The notes beneath the pieces were generated by a model, which saw nothing but the letters and a program-made list of their open reading frames with translations, ran no database searches and was not told the DNA's origin. DNA of 64,000 nt, from positions 496,001 through 560,000 of the forward strand of contig NZ_JAIGNP010000003.1 in NCBI RefSeq assembly GCF_019711535.1, in the 5' to 3' direction. The position numbers and the translations under genes are program-made. Every line of letters begins with the position of its first letter. The stretch's first letter is position 1. This stretch comes from Qipengyuania aestuarii. GTDB lineage: Bacteria; Pseudomonadota; Alphaproteobacteria; Sphingomonadales; Sphingomonadaceae. This document shows positions 6,766 to 15,032 of this stretch, in pieces.

Positions 6766-7056
6766 ATGCCGACAGACCTTTCCGGCCAGCCGCTCGACGA
6801 ACTCAAGCAATGGCTGGCGATCACCACTCCGGGCGAGGACGCGCTGCTGCTGCGGCTGCTCCACACCGCCTGGCAGATGTGCGCCAGCTTCACCGGCCAT
6901 GCCGCGCCCGGCTGGGACGCGCTCGACATGGGGCTGCGTCATGGCGTCATCCGCTTTGCCGCACACCAGTACCGCGAGCGCGACCGGGGCGAGGCGAGCG
7001 CCATGCCCGCTGCCGTGGCGGCGCTGTGGCGGCCCTTCCGCGAGGTGCGGCTGTGA
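6766..7056 (+). CDS. Head-tail connector/adaptor, gp6-like (GTA g6)
   Basis: 96-aa protein in the adaptor position right after the capsid gene, a role that joins portal to tail. It has the helical, Trp-containing build of gp6-like connectors: LDELKQWLAITTPGEDALLLRLLHTA, then AHQYRERDRGEASAMPAAVAALWRPFREVRL, the last part being characteristic of GTA g6. AAAAAGGAAA precedes the ATG. Its stop overlaps the GTG start of the next small gene. Confidence 0.85.
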   Translation: MPTDLSGQPLDELKQWLAITTPGEDALLLRLLHTAWQMCASFTGHAAPGWDALDMGLRHGVIRFAAHQYRERDRGEASAMPAAVAALWRPFREVRL

Positions 7057-7211
7057 GCTGGGACAGGCTCGCCGCCACGCTGGCCCGCCGTGCCGCAGGG
7101 CTGGTGAAGACGCGCAAGGCCCGTACCGATGACGATCCGCAGCGCTGGCGCGATGCCCGCTGGCTGTGGCCCGATCTCACCGGGCCAGATTACACGGGAA
7201 AGGAGGGCTGA
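7053..7211 (+). CDS. 52-aa GTA-embedded protein, function unknown
   Basis: Starts with a GTG overlapping the g6 stop and ends one base before the next ATG, so it is tightly packed in the operon. The sequence is basic and tryptophan-rich (SWDRLAATLARRAAGLVKTRKAR, then DPQRWRDARWLWPDL). It occupies the slot of the RcGTA stopper protein g7 but is about half that size and I see no stopper-like sequence. It may be a replacement, a remnant or a small assembly factor. Start, overlap and coding continuity support it as a real gene. Confidence 0.65.
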   Translation: MSWDRLAATLARRAAGLVKTRKARTDDDPQRWRDARWLWPDLTGPDYTGKEG

Positions 7212-7601
7212 ATGGAAAGCACGCTCAAAGCCGCCCTCATTGACTGGCTGCGCAGCGATGGCGAACTGGCGGCAAGCCTCAATGCGGTGGCCGAGGAAGC
7301 CCCCAGCCCCGCCCCCGCGCCCAGCCTCGCCATCGCCGCCAGCGCCGCCGCCGACTGGTCCACCAAGACCGCCCAGGGGCGCGAGGTGCGCATCGCCCTC
7401 CAACTACTCGACCGCAACGATGACGCGGCCCGCACCGCCACCCTCGCCAGCCGCATAGAACACCGCATCGTCACCCTCCCGCCCGCACAATCGGGCCTGC
7501 GCGTGGTGGTCACACAATTCCTCCGCAGTCGGACCGAACGCAGACCAAGAAACCTGCGCGCGGTCTTCCTCGAATACCGCTTCAAATTACTCGAAACCTA
7601 A
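7212..7601 (+). CDS. DUF3168 tail terminator protein (GTA g8)
   Basis: 129 aa. DUF3168 proteins cap the tail tube where it meets the head. The opening MESTLKAALIDWLRSDGELAASLNAV and the closing VVVTQFLRSRTERRPRNLRAVFLEYRFKLLE are typical of the family. AGGAGG lies 7 nt before the ATG, inside the preceding gene. It is followed by hairpin-repeat copy B. Confidence 0.88.
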   Translation: MESTLKAALIDWLRSDGELAASLNAVAEEAPSPAPAPSLAIAASAAADWSTKTAQGREVRIALQLLDRNDDAARTATLASRIEHRIVTLPPAQSGLRVVVTQFLRSRTERRPRNLRAVFLEYRFKLLET

Positions 7602-7614
7602 GTGGCTAACCCAC

Positions 7615-7710
7615 CGGGCTGCGACCAGCAGCCCGCAAGGGCGACCGCCCGCCCGCAGCGGGCGCAGCTTGCTGCGCGTCTAGCGAGGACGCCCCCGCGG
7701 AGGCGGGGGG
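7615..7710. repeat. Multi-hairpin repeat, copy B (between g8 and g9)
   Basis: Direct repeat of copy A (6604-6739) without its roughly 40-nt insert. It retains four hairpins: GGGCTGC/GCAGCCC (7616-7634), GCCCGC/GCGGGC, GCGCAG/CTGCGC and CCCCCGC/GCGGGGG. It ends 27 nt before the tail-tube ATG. The CTAGCGAGGAC spacer between hairpins is identical in both copies. Confidence 0.85.
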
Positions 7711-7737
7711 CGCGAAACAAGAAGGACAACCCCAAAA

Positions 7738-8145
7738 ATGACACCCCAGAAAGGCGCCGCTTTCCTGCTGAAAGTCGGCAATGACGCCGTGCCTGCCGCC
7801 TATGAGACGGTGGCGGGCCTGCGCACCACGCAGATGTCGATCAATGGCGATACCGTGGTGGTCACCCACAAGGATAGCGGCGGCTGGCGCGATCTGCTGT
7901 CGGGAGCGGGCACGCGCTCGGTCTCGGTCAGCGCGTCGGGCGTGTTCCTCGGCTCCGATGCCGAGAATAGGGTCCGCACCCATGCGCTGGCGGGCACCGT
8001 CCATCCCTACGAACTCAGCTTCGAGGACGGCGCGCGGATGCGTGGGCGGTTCCTGGTCCAGCGGCTGGATTATGCGGGCGATTTCAACGGCGAGCGTACC
8101 TATGCGATCCAGCTCGAAAGCTCGGGCCAGGTAATGCCGTCGTGA
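7738..8145 (+). CDS. Major tail (tube) protein, TP901-1-like (GTA g9)
   Basis: 135 aa, the hexameric building block of the tail tube. The opening MTPQKGAAFLLKVGN, the middle LRTTQMSINGDTVVVTHKDSGGWRDLLSGAG and the end YAGDFNGERTYAIQLESSG are classic for the TP901-1/GTA major tail family. AGAAGGAC precedes the ATG and hairpin-repeat copy B lies directly upstream. The next gene starts with a GTG overlapping the stop. Confidence 0.93.
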   Translation: MTPQKGAAFLLKVGNDAVPAAYETVAGLRTTQMSINGDTVVVTHKDSGGWRDLLSGAGTRSVSVSASGVFLGSDAENRVRTHALAGTVHPYELSFEDGARMRGRFLVQRLDYAGDFNGERTYAIQLESSGQVMPS

Positions 8146-8462
8146 GCGGCACCTCGACACAGGCCAATCCCCAGCGCGGCGAGGCGGAGCTCCATGTGAA
8201 CGGGCGCGAGGTGCTGCTGCGGCCCACATTCGCGGCGCTGGTGCGCGCGGAGGAGGAACTGGGCTCGCTCTTCGCGCTGGTCGAGCGGGCCGGGCGCGGC
8301 GAGCTCAGGCTGGCCGACATCGCGGCGCTGTTCTGGTTCTGCCAGCATGGCCACGCCCCGCTGCCGCGCGAGGAAATCGGCGAGGCGGTGGTGTCGATGG
8401 GGCTCGCCAAGGCCGCGCCGCCGCTCAAAGCCGTGCTCGGCCAGATCCTGCGCGGGCGATGA
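8142..8462 (+). CDS. GTA gp10-family tail assembly protein
   Basis: 106 aa from a GTG overlapping the g9 stop. Family-typical features are RGEAELHVNGREVLLRPTFAALVRAEEELGSLFALVERA and LADIAALFWFCQHG. Proteins of this family sit between tail tube and tape measure and are thought to be tail assembly chaperones. The next short gene begins 1 nt after the stop, echoing the split chaperone layout (G/GT) of siphophages, but no slippery sequence is evident and the two genes have their own starts. Confidence 0.85.
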   Translation: MSGTSTQANPQRGEAELHVNGREVLLRPTFAALVRAEEELGSLFALVERAGRGELRLADIAALFWFCQHGHAPLPREEIGEAVVSMGLAKAAPPLKAVLGQILRGR

Positions 8463-8463
8463 T

Positions 8464-8658
8464 GTGGCGGATTTTAGCGTGGGCGCACGGCGGCTGGCGG
8501 GGCTGAGCGCGCGGGCGCTGGGCTGGCCGCCCGACATCTTCTGGAACGCCACGCCCGAAGACCTCGCACTCAGCCTTGGCACGCACGACCCCGCCGTCGC
8601 CCCGCCCAGCCGCGCGGAAATCGCGGCGATGATGGAAAGGGACCGGAATGGAAGATGA
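8464..8658 (+). CDS. Small phage tail assembly chaperone (g10.1-like)
   Basis: 64 aa from GTG 8464, one base after the previous stop. The core (RRLAGLSARALGWPPDIFWNATPEDL, then APPSRAEIAAMMERD) is the signature of the small GTA tail assembly chaperone found next to gp10. The 3' end overlaps the start of the tape-measure gene by 11 bp in another frame, indicating translational coupling. Alternative starts are few, which supports the GTG. Confidence 0.85.
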   Translation: MADFSVGARRLAGLSARALGWPPDIFWNATPEDLALSLGTHDPAVAPPSRAEIAAMMERDRNGR

Positions 8659-9256
8659 TTACGACGATCTGCTGGTTGCCGTGCGCGCCGACACGCGCGG
8701 CTTCGCACAGGACATTGCGGCGATGCGGCGGGATTTCGACACCACGCTGGTGAGCGGGTTCGAGATGGCCGGAAAGCTGCTGGAAACGAGCCTCACGGGC
8801 GCGCTGCGCAATGGCAAGCTGGAGTTCGAGGATCTGAAACGCGTGGCACTCTCCGCGCTCGACCAGATCGCGGCCCGCGCGCTCAACGCCGGGCTCGACA
8901 GCATCATGGGCGGCGGCAATCCGGCGGGCGGCATGGGCGGCGGGGCCGGTGGAGGCCTTGCGCAGATGGCGGGCCTGTTCAGCCAGCTGATCGGCAGCTT
9001 CCTCGGCCTGCCCGGCCGCGCCACCGGCGGGCTGGTCGGGCCCGACCGCCCCTATCTCGTCGGCGAGCGCGGGCCGGAGGTCTTCGTGCCGACCAGCGCG
9101 GGCCATATCGAACCCAGTCACAAGCTCGGTGGCCCGCCGCGCGAGGTTCGCGTCGCCATCAACATCGCCACGCCACCCGGGACCAGCGCCCCGGTCGCCC
9201 TGCAACGTTCGTCCCGCCAGGTGGCCAGTGCACTGCGAAGGGTGTTGGTGATTTAG
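8648..9256 (+). CDS. Short tape-measure-like tail protein (GTA g11)
   Basis: 202 aa. GTA tails are short and g11 sets their length. The N-terminus (DDLLVAVRADTRGFAQDIAAMRRDFDTTL) is a tape-measure-type helix, followed by LETSLTGALRNGKLEFEDLKRVALSALDQIAARAL, a glycine-rich hydrophobic stretch (about 96-122), and the GRATGGLVGPDRPYLVGERGPEVFVPT motif common in the C-termini of tail tape measures. The start codon is inside the previous gene, after GGAA. Confidence 0.88.
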   Translation: MEDDYDDLLVAVRADTRGFAQDIAAMRRDFDTTLVSGFEMAGKLLETSLTGALRNGKLEFEDLKRVALSALDQIAARALNAGLDSIMGGGNPAGGMGGGAGGGLAQMAGLFSQLIGSFLGLPGRATGGLVGPDRPYLVGERGPEVFVPTSAGHIEPSHKLGGPPREVRVAINIATPPGTSAPVALQRSSRQVASALRRVLVI

Positions 9257-9278
9257 GTTTTTGTTTGGAGACAAACCC

Positions 9279-11585
9279 ATGCCCTTCTGGCTCGCGGACA
9301 CGCGCCGCAAACAGCATTCCGACTGGATCGCGCGCTTCGATCCGCGCTTCTGGACGGTCAATTTCCCCCGCCCGATGATGGCCAGCGTCGTCACCACCGC
9401 GCCCGATGCCTTGCGGGTGGAGTGCGAATTCTATCACGAGGGCGAGCTGTCGGGGCTGATCTGGGACAGCGAGGACAGGCTCGACCACCCGCTGCTCGCC
9501 TATCGGACCGAGCGCGATTACCGCCACTGCGTGCTGCGCTTTCGCTGGCGGTCATCGGGCCTCGTCCCGCTCGACCAGCCGAACGGACCCACGCTGACCA
9601 TCGAGGGCAAGGATGCCAGCGGCACCTCCCGCGCCTGGTATGTGCGGCTGTGGAACTATGCCAGCGGATCGCCCGAGGATGCGGAGATCACCCTGCCCTT
9701 CTCGCAGCTGCAATCGGGCTGGGCGCTGCCCGGCGAGCCGGTTCATGTCGCCGCGATCGAGCGCATGTTCATCAGCCTGGCGCCGCAGGGTTTCGCCCCC
9801 GGCTCTGCCACCGCTTTCCCCGCCCGCCGCACCGGCTGGGCGGAAATGCGCGCCATCGCCTGCGAGGGCGAACGCGCGGTGATCGACATCGGCGATGTCA
9901 TCCTGCCCGCGCATGGCGAGCAGATGGCGACCGCCTATGACGACAGTTTCAACCAGACCCCGGCGCGGCTGCTGCGCCAGATCGAACAGCTCGGCTATCG
10001 CGGGCGGATCGTCCATTATCTGGGCATGAGCCATTATTACCGGCTGCGGGCCGGCAGGCTGACGGTGGAGGAGGACGGCGCGCTGAGCACGCCCGCCCGC
10101 CTCTGGCACGAAGACTATTTCGCCCGCGCGGCGGCGATGGATTTCGCGCCCATCGCCTCGCTCTCCTTCGAACTGCTGGCGCAGAATTGCCCCGAAGACT
10201 GGAAGCAGCGCGATCATGCGGGCCGTGCGGGCGAGACTGGCTGGGACCCGCCCTCTGCCCTCCTCTCTCCCTGCAACGGCGCAGCCATGGCCTATCTGCG
10301 CGCGGTCGCGGTGCAATGGGCCGCCGTGCTGGAGGGCGCAGGGGCAGACGTGCTGTTCCAGATTGGCGAGCCATGGTGGTGGGTGCAGCCCGGCAGCGGC
10401 GCGCCCTGCCTCTATGACGCCGCCGCGCGCGCGCAGTGGGGCGATGATGCGCTGATCATCACCGACATGCGAGGGCCGCTGGACGATGAGCAGAAAGCGC
10501 TGCTCGACCGGGCTGGCGCGGCGCTGGGCGCGGCGACCGCTGGCATGGCCGATGCGGTGCGGGCGGCGGCGGGAGGTGCGGCGGAAATCCTGCTGCTGGC
10601 CTTCACGCCCACCGTGCTCGATCCGGACATGCCCGAGCTTTACCGGGCCAATTTGCCGCATGCCTGGGCCTGGCCCGCCTTCGACCGGCTGCAGCTGGAA
10701 GATTACGACTGGCTCACCGCCGGGCGCGATGCGGCGCGGCGCGAGGCGCGCGCGCTGGTGGACCAGAGGCTGGGCTATCCAACCGCGCGGCAGGATTATC
10801 TGTCCGGCTTCGTCTTGCAGCGCGGCGATGCCGAAAGCTTCTGGCCCCGCATCGACAAGGGCCTGGACGAGGCGCGCGCGCAGGGAATTTCGCAGCGCTT
10901 CGTCTGGGCGCTGCCGCAGGTGGTGCGCGATGGATACGTGCGCCTGCCCTATCACGAGGAGGAGAGCATGAACGCATTCGACGATGTCGCCTATCCGCTG
11001 GCGCTGGGGCGCGATGCCTCGGTCAGCCCGGAATTTTCCACCAGCGTGGCGGTGACCGCATCGGGCCATGAACGGCGCAATGCGCTGTGGAGCGATGCGC
11101 GCCTGCGCTACGATGTCGGCCCCGGCATCCGCGGCGAGGCCGAATTACGCGAATTGCTCGCTTTCTACCGCGCCCGTTATGGCCCCGCCCGCGGCTTTCG
11201 CCTGCGCGATCCCTTCGACCACAGTTCGGCCGGGGGCGACGGCCAGCCCTCGGCCGTGGATGAAGCCATCGGCACGGGCGACGGCGCGGCGGGCGATTTC
11301 GCGCTGGTGCGCAATTATGGCGATCAGCAGCGCCGCATCACGCGGCCGGTGCCGGGCAGTATCCTCGTAAGCCTCGACGGCGTGCCCGCATCGGGCTGGC
11401 GCCATATCGGCAAGGGCGTGATCCGCTTCGAGACGCCGCCCGCCGCAGGCGCGGCAGTGCGCGCGGGCTTCCTGTTCGACGTGCCGGTGCGCTTTGCCGA
11501 GGACCGGCTGGATATATCCGGCGCGACCTTCGCCGCCGGGGACGCGCCCTCGGTTCCGCTGGTCGAAATCCGGGAGGCGGTATGA
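9279..11585 (+). CDS. Giant distal-tail protein: long N-terminal region plus C-terminal DUF2460 (g12)
   Basis: 768 aa from ATG 9279 (GGAG 8 nt upstream). The last 200 residues are a normal DUF2460 distal-tail domain: FDDVAYPLALGRDASVSPEF, FYRARYGPARGFRLRDPFDHS, RRITRPVPGSILVSLDG. RcGTA g12 is only about 210 aa. The extra 550 residues have a beta-rich part (about 1-200) and then a region with HYLGMSHYYRL, FAPIASLSFELLAQNCPEDW and VLFQIGEPWWWV, which reads like a TIM-barrel glycoside hydrolase with Glu near a strand end. Similar long proteins are, as I recall, sometimes labelled non-contractile tail sheath; I cannot verify this. It may decorate the tail or cut surface glycans. The stop overlaps the next ATG. 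Confidence 0.82.
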   Translation: MPFWLADTRRKQHSDWIARFDPRFWTVNFPRPMMASVVTTAPDALRVECEFYHEGELSGLIWDSEDRLDHPLLAYRTERDYRHCVLRFRWRSSGLVPLDQPNGPTLTIEGKDASGTSRAWYVRLWNYASGSPEDAEITLPFSQLQSGWALPGEPVHVAAIERMFISLAPQGFAPGSATAFPARRTGWAEMRAIACEGERAVIDIGDVILPAHGEQMATAYDDSFNQTPARLLRQIEQLGYRGRIVHYLGMSHYYRLRAGRLTVEEDGALSTPARLWHEDYFARAAAMDFAPIASLSFELLAQNCPEDWKQRDHAGRAGETGWDPPSALLSPCNGAAMAYLRAVAVQWAAVLEGAGADVLFQIGEPWWWVQPGSGAPCLYDAAARAQWGDDALIITDMRGPLDDEQKALLDRAGAALGAATAGMADAVRAAAGGAAEILLLAFTPTVLDPDMPELYRANLPHAWAWPAFDRLQLEDYDWLTAGRDAARREARALVDQRLGYPTARQDYLSGFVLQRGDAESFWPRIDKGLDEARAQGISQRFVWALPQVVRDGYVRLPYHEEESMNAFDDVAYPLALGRDASVSPEFSTSVAVTASGHERRNALWSDARLRYDVGPGIRGEAELRELLAFYRARYGPARGFRLRDPFDHSSAGGDGQPSAVDEAIGTGDGAAGDFALVRNYGDQQRRITRPVPGSILVSLDGVPASGWRHIGKGVIRFETPPAAGAAVRAGFLFDVPVRFAEDRLDISGATFAAGDAPSVPLVEIREAV

Positions 11586-12397
11586 GCCGCGCCTTCTTTG
11601 CCGGCGAGCTGGATAACGCGGCGAGCTGGTGGCGCATCTATCGCAGGGACGGCGTGACGCTGGGCTTCACCACGCATGACCGCGATCTCTATTTCGGCGG
11701 CATTCTCCACCGCGCCGCGCCGGGCATGCTGCCTTCCGCCATCCGCCAGTCGATACTGCTGGACGATGACGAGGCCGAAGTGGACGGCGCGCTGGCGCAT
11801 GACACGATCCGGGGCGAAGACATCGCCGCCGGGCAGTTCGACTGCGCGCGGATCGTGAGCGGGGTGGCCGACTGGGCAAGTCTGGAGCACGCCGTCCTCT
11901 ATACCGGAGCGATCGACACGCTGCTGCGTGAGAGCGGCACGTTCAGCGCCCGCCTGCGCTCGGCCAAGGCGGATCTGGACGTGGACCCGGTGCCGCGCAC
12001 CAGCCCATCATGCCGGGCGCGGTTCTGCGGGCCGGGGTGCAATCTTTCGGCCAGCCGGTTCACCTCGCGCGCCGTGCTTACCGCGATCGATCCCATCGGC
12101 AATCGCGCGCGCTTCGACCTCGCCGCCCCCTCGCTCTATCTCGAGGGGGAGCTGCGCTTCATCGACGGGCCGCAGGCGGGCATCCCCTTTGCCATTCTGG
12201 CGCTGGACGAAATGGGTTTCACGCTCGACCGCCCGCTGGACGCAGGCGTGATGCCGGGCATGCGCGCCTTGCTGCGGCAGGGCTGCGACCGGACCATCGC
12301 CGCCTGCGCCGAAAGGTTCGGCAATGCGATCAATTTCCAGGGCGAACCACACCTTCCCGGCAGCGACCTGCTGGCCCAATATCCGCAGCCGCGATGA
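11582..12397 (+). CDS. DUF2163 baseplate hub protein (GTA g13)
   Basis: 271 aa, overlapping g12 (ATGA) and g14 (ATGA). DUF2163/BR0599-type hub proteins form the ring below the distal tail. Family features: ASWWRIYRRDGVTLGFTTHDRDL, HRAAPGMLPSAI and GNAINFQGEPHLPGSD at the end. A cysteine cluster, C144-x4-C149-x3-C153 plus C235 and C242, is arranged like the metal or Fe-S site reported for GTA-type hubs; cofactor identity here is inference. All residues needed for such a site are present. Confidence 0.9.
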   Translation: MSRAFFAGELDNAASWWRIYRRDGVTLGFTTHDRDLYFGGILHRAAPGMLPSAIRQSILLDDDEAEVDGALAHDTIRGEDIAAGQFDCARIVSGVADWASLEHAVLYTGAIDTLLRESGTFSARLRSAKADLDVDPVPRTSPSCRARFCGPGCNLSASRFTSRAVLTAIDPIGNRARFDLAAPSLYLEGELRFIDGPQAGIPFAILALDEMGFTLDRPLDAGVMPGMRALLRQGCDRTIAACAERFGNAINFQGEPHLPGSDLLAQYPQPR

Positions 12398-12822
12398 CCC
12401 CGCTGCCCGAACGCTTCGCAGCGGCGGCGGAGCGGCTGGTCGGCACTCCTTTCCGCCTGCACGGCAGGGACCCCGCCCACGGCCTCGATTGCGTGGGCGT
12501 GGTGCTCTGCGCGCTGCGTCGCTGCGGCGTGGACGGGGGCGGCTTCACGCCGCGCTACGGCCTGCGCAACAGCAGCATCGCCGCGCTCCTGCCCATGGCG
12601 GCGGCGCTGGGTCTGCGCGAGGTCGAAGGCGGCAGGCAGCGCGGCGACGTGCTGCTGGTGCGTGCCGGACCCGCGCAGCAGCACCTCCTCGTTATCACGG
12701 AAGGCGTCAGCACGGGGGGCGACCGCTTCGTGCACGCCCATGCGGGCCTGCGCCGTGTCGTGCTCCAGCATGGCGCCGATGCCTGGCCGCCGATCCGCCA
12801 CTGGCGGCTTACCCTCCGATAG
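12394..12822 (+). CDS. NlpC/P60 family cell-wall peptidase of the GTA (g14)
   Basis: 142 aa from ATG 12394. It is the peptidoglycan-cutting enzyme carried at the GTA baseplate to open a path through the recipient wall. The catalytic Cys is C33 in GLDCVGVVLCALRR, and the His is probably in AQQHLLVITEG, with a further HAHAGLRRV segment. The length equals other GTA g14 proteins. Start and stop positions show tight coupling with g13, and g15 starts 9 nt downstream. Confidence 0.9.
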   Translation: MTPLPERFAAAAERLVGTPFRLHGRDPAHGLDCVGVVLCALRRCGVDGGGFTPRYGLRNSSIAALLPMAAALGLREVEGGRQRGDVLLVRAGPAQQHLLVITEGVSTGGDRFVHAHAGLRRVVLQHGADAWPPIRHWRLTLR

Positions 12823-12831
12823 GATTTTCTC

Positions 12832-15009
12832 ATGGCAACCATTCTTCTTTCCTCGGTCGGCAGCCTGTTCGGCCCGCTGGGGCAGATGGCGGGCACGCTG
12901 GCCGGAAGCGCGATCGATCACGCGCTGTTCGGCCCGAAGGACCGCCACGGCCCCCGGCTGAAGGAACTGGCCGTTACCGGATCGAGCTATGGCACGCCCA
13001 TCGCGCGACATTACGGCACGATGCGCGGCGGCGGGTCGATCATCTGGGCAGCCGATCTGGCCGAGCACCTCGAGCGTGAGGGCGGCGGCAAGGGCAAGCC
13101 CAAGACCGTGCGCTACAGCTATTCGGCATCCTTCGCCGTGGCATTGTCGAGCCGCCCGATCGAGCGGCTGGGGCGCATCTGGGCGGGCGGCAGCCTGCTG
13201 CGCGGGCAGGCGGGCGATCTGAAGGCCGGGGGCCAGCTGCGGCTTTACAAGGGACATGGCGACCAGCCGCGCGATCCGCTGATGGAAGCGGCGCTGGGCC
13301 CTCGCTGCCCCGCCTTTCGCGGGCTGGCCTATGCCGTGTTCGAGGATCTCGACCTCAGCGATTTCGGCAATCGCATTCCCCCGCTCAGTTTCGAGATCGT
13401 GGCGGGGGACGGCAGCAGGCTGGTCGACATGGTGATGGAGGATTGCGGGGCCGGTTCGGGTGCCGGCGTGCGGCTCGGCGGACTGCGCGGCTTTGCGCAT
13501 GAGGCAGGCTCGGTGCGCGAGGTGTTGCAGCTGGTGGACCGGCTCTATCCGCTGGCCGTCGATACAGACGCAGGCGGATTGCAACTGCGCCATGCCTCTG
13601 CCCCGCACGGGCCGGCCCAAGAGCTGCCCCCGGCAGTGCGCTGGGAAGACGGCGAGTTCGGCCGGTTGGACGGCACCAGCCAGTCACGCCCCACCGGGAG
13701 CGGAGGGCAGGCGGCGGCGCTGCGCTATTACGATGCGGCCCGCGATTTCCAGCCGGGGCTGCAATATGCCGGACCGCTGGGCGCCGGTTCGCGCACGCTG
13801 GAGTTTCCGGGCGTGCTGAGCGCTGCCGACGCGCTCGCGCTCGCCCGCGCTGCCCATGTCAGGGGTAGAACGGCGGGAGAGCGGCTGCAGTGGCGGTGCA
13901 GCACGCTCGATCCCGATCTGGCGCCCGGCGCCATCGTGACGGCGCCCGGCCATCCCGGCCTCTACCAGATCGTGGCCCGCGAATGGCGCGATGGCGGCGT
14001 GGAACTGGACCTTGCCCGCTACCCCCCTTCCGGCCCCCTGCCCGAGCCTGCAGCCGATGCGGGATCGCCCTGGTCGCCGCCGGACCGGCTGGCGAGCCGG
14101 ACCAGCCTGCGCGTGTTCGAGATGCCCTGGCACGGCTTGGGCGCTCCGGACATGCGGGTGATCCACGCCGCGCCATCCGCCCCGGCTGGCCGCTGGCCGG
14201 GCTGCACGCTCTATGCCGCCGAGGAGGGCAGGCTGGTCCCGCTGGACACCGCCGCGCAGGAACGCGCGATCGGCGGGCAACTGGCCGCCCCGCTGGGCCC
14301 ATCGCGAGCGATCCGGTTCGAACCCGGCGCCAGCCTGCTGGTCCAGCTGATCGACCACGAAGCGCTCCTTACCTCCACGGATTTGCGCGGCGTCGCCGGG
14401 CACGAAAACCTGCTGCTGGTCGGCAATGAAGTGCTGCAATTTGCCGAGGCCCTCCCGCTGGGCGCGGGCCGGTGGAAGCTGGCCGGCCTGCTACGCGGCC
14501 GCGGCGGCACCGAGCGCGAGGCGGCCGTGGGGCATGCCCACGGCGCTCCAGTCACATTGCTCGACGATCGCCTTGTACCGCTGAGCTCGGGATCGCTCCG
14601 TCCCGGCACTCGCCAGTTCGCCGCCATCGGCACGGCCGACGAAGAGCCTGCCCTCGCCGCGCTCGAGAACCCCGGCGCATCTTTGCGGCCGCCCCCGCCG
14701 GTCCATCCCCGCGCCCTTGTGCGGGCGGACGGCAGCCTGCTGCTTTGCTGGACGCGGCGGGCACGAGGGCAATGGGGATGGCCTGACCATGTCGATGTGC
14801 CGCTGGTGGAGGAGACCGAGGGTTACGAGGTCAGCTTCGGCCCTCCGGACGCAGCGATCGGGCGCTGGCAGACCGCCCGGCCGCAGCTCGAACTTGCAGC
14901 CAGCGACTGGAACGCCCTAGCCGATGCCGCGCCGCAGGGCATTTTCCATGTTCGGCAGATCGGGACCCACGACCTCTCCCCGCCCCTGCACTTCGCAGCC
15001 CTTGGCTGA
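12832..15009 (+). CDS. GTA baseplate 'megatron'/host-specificity protein (g15), short form
   Basis: 725 aa. The N-terminus (MATILLSSVGSLFGPLGQMAG, then GSSYGTPIARHYGTMRGGGSIIWA, KTVRYSYSASFAVAL and RIWAGGSLL) is the typical start of g15/phage tail protein J relatives. The later parts hold tail-tip beta domains and, from about 590, a fibronectin-like stretch. RcGTA g15 is about 1300 aa and contains a TIM-barrel domain; nothing like it is visible here, which accounts for the missing length. The role is to seal the tail tip and bind the recipient. A DUF2793 gene follows after 23 bp. Confidence 0.9.
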   Translation: MATILLSSVGSLFGPLGQMAGTLAGSAIDHALFGPKDRHGPRLKELAVTGSSYGTPIARHYGTMRGGGSIIWAADLAEHLEREGGGKGKPKTVRYSYSASFAVALSSRPIERLGRIWAGGSLLRGQAGDLKAGGQLRLYKGHGDQPRDPLMEAALGPRCPAFRGLAYAVFEDLDLSDFGNRIPPLSFEIVAGDGSRLVDMVMEDCGAGSGAGVRLGGLRGFAHEAGSVREVLQLVDRLYPLAVDTDAGGLQLRHASAPHGPAQELPPAVRWEDGEFGRLDGTSQSRPTGSGGQAAALRYYDAARDFQPGLQYAGPLGAGSRTLEFPGVLSAADALALARAAHVRGRTAGERLQWRCSTLDPDLAPGAIVTAPGHPGLYQIVAREWRDGGVELDLARYPPSGPLPEPAADAGSPWSPPDRLASRTSLRVFEMPWHGLGAPDMRVIHAAPSAPAGRWPGCTLYAAEEGRLVPLDTAAQERAIGGQLAAPLGPSRAIRFEPGASLLVQLIDHEALLTSTDLRGVAGHENLLLVGNEVLQFAEALPLGAGRWKLAGLLRGRGGTEREAAVGHAHGAPVTLLDDRLVPLSSGSLRPGTRQFAAIGTADEEPALAALENPGASLRPPPPVHPRALVRADGSLLLCWTRRARGQWGWPDHVDVPLVEETEGYEVSFGPPDAAIGRWQTARPQLELAASDWNALADAAPQGIFHVRQIGTHDLSPPLHFAALG

Positions 15010-15032
15010 CATTCCATCATCAGGAGACCGAT

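Noticed and set aside
8142..8658. Programmed frameshift between the two tail chaperone genes
   Set aside because: The genes have separate GTG starts 1 nt apart after a stop, and no slippery heptamer is visible at the junction, so simple coupling is sufficient.
9552..11069. 505-codon minus-strand frame opposite the distal-tail gene
   Set aside because: Antisense shadow of the g12 frame. No start context and no recognisable domain.
12136..13620. 494-codon minus-strand frame across g13-g15
   Set aside because: It crosses three well-supported plus-strand genes in antisense and has low-complexity composition.
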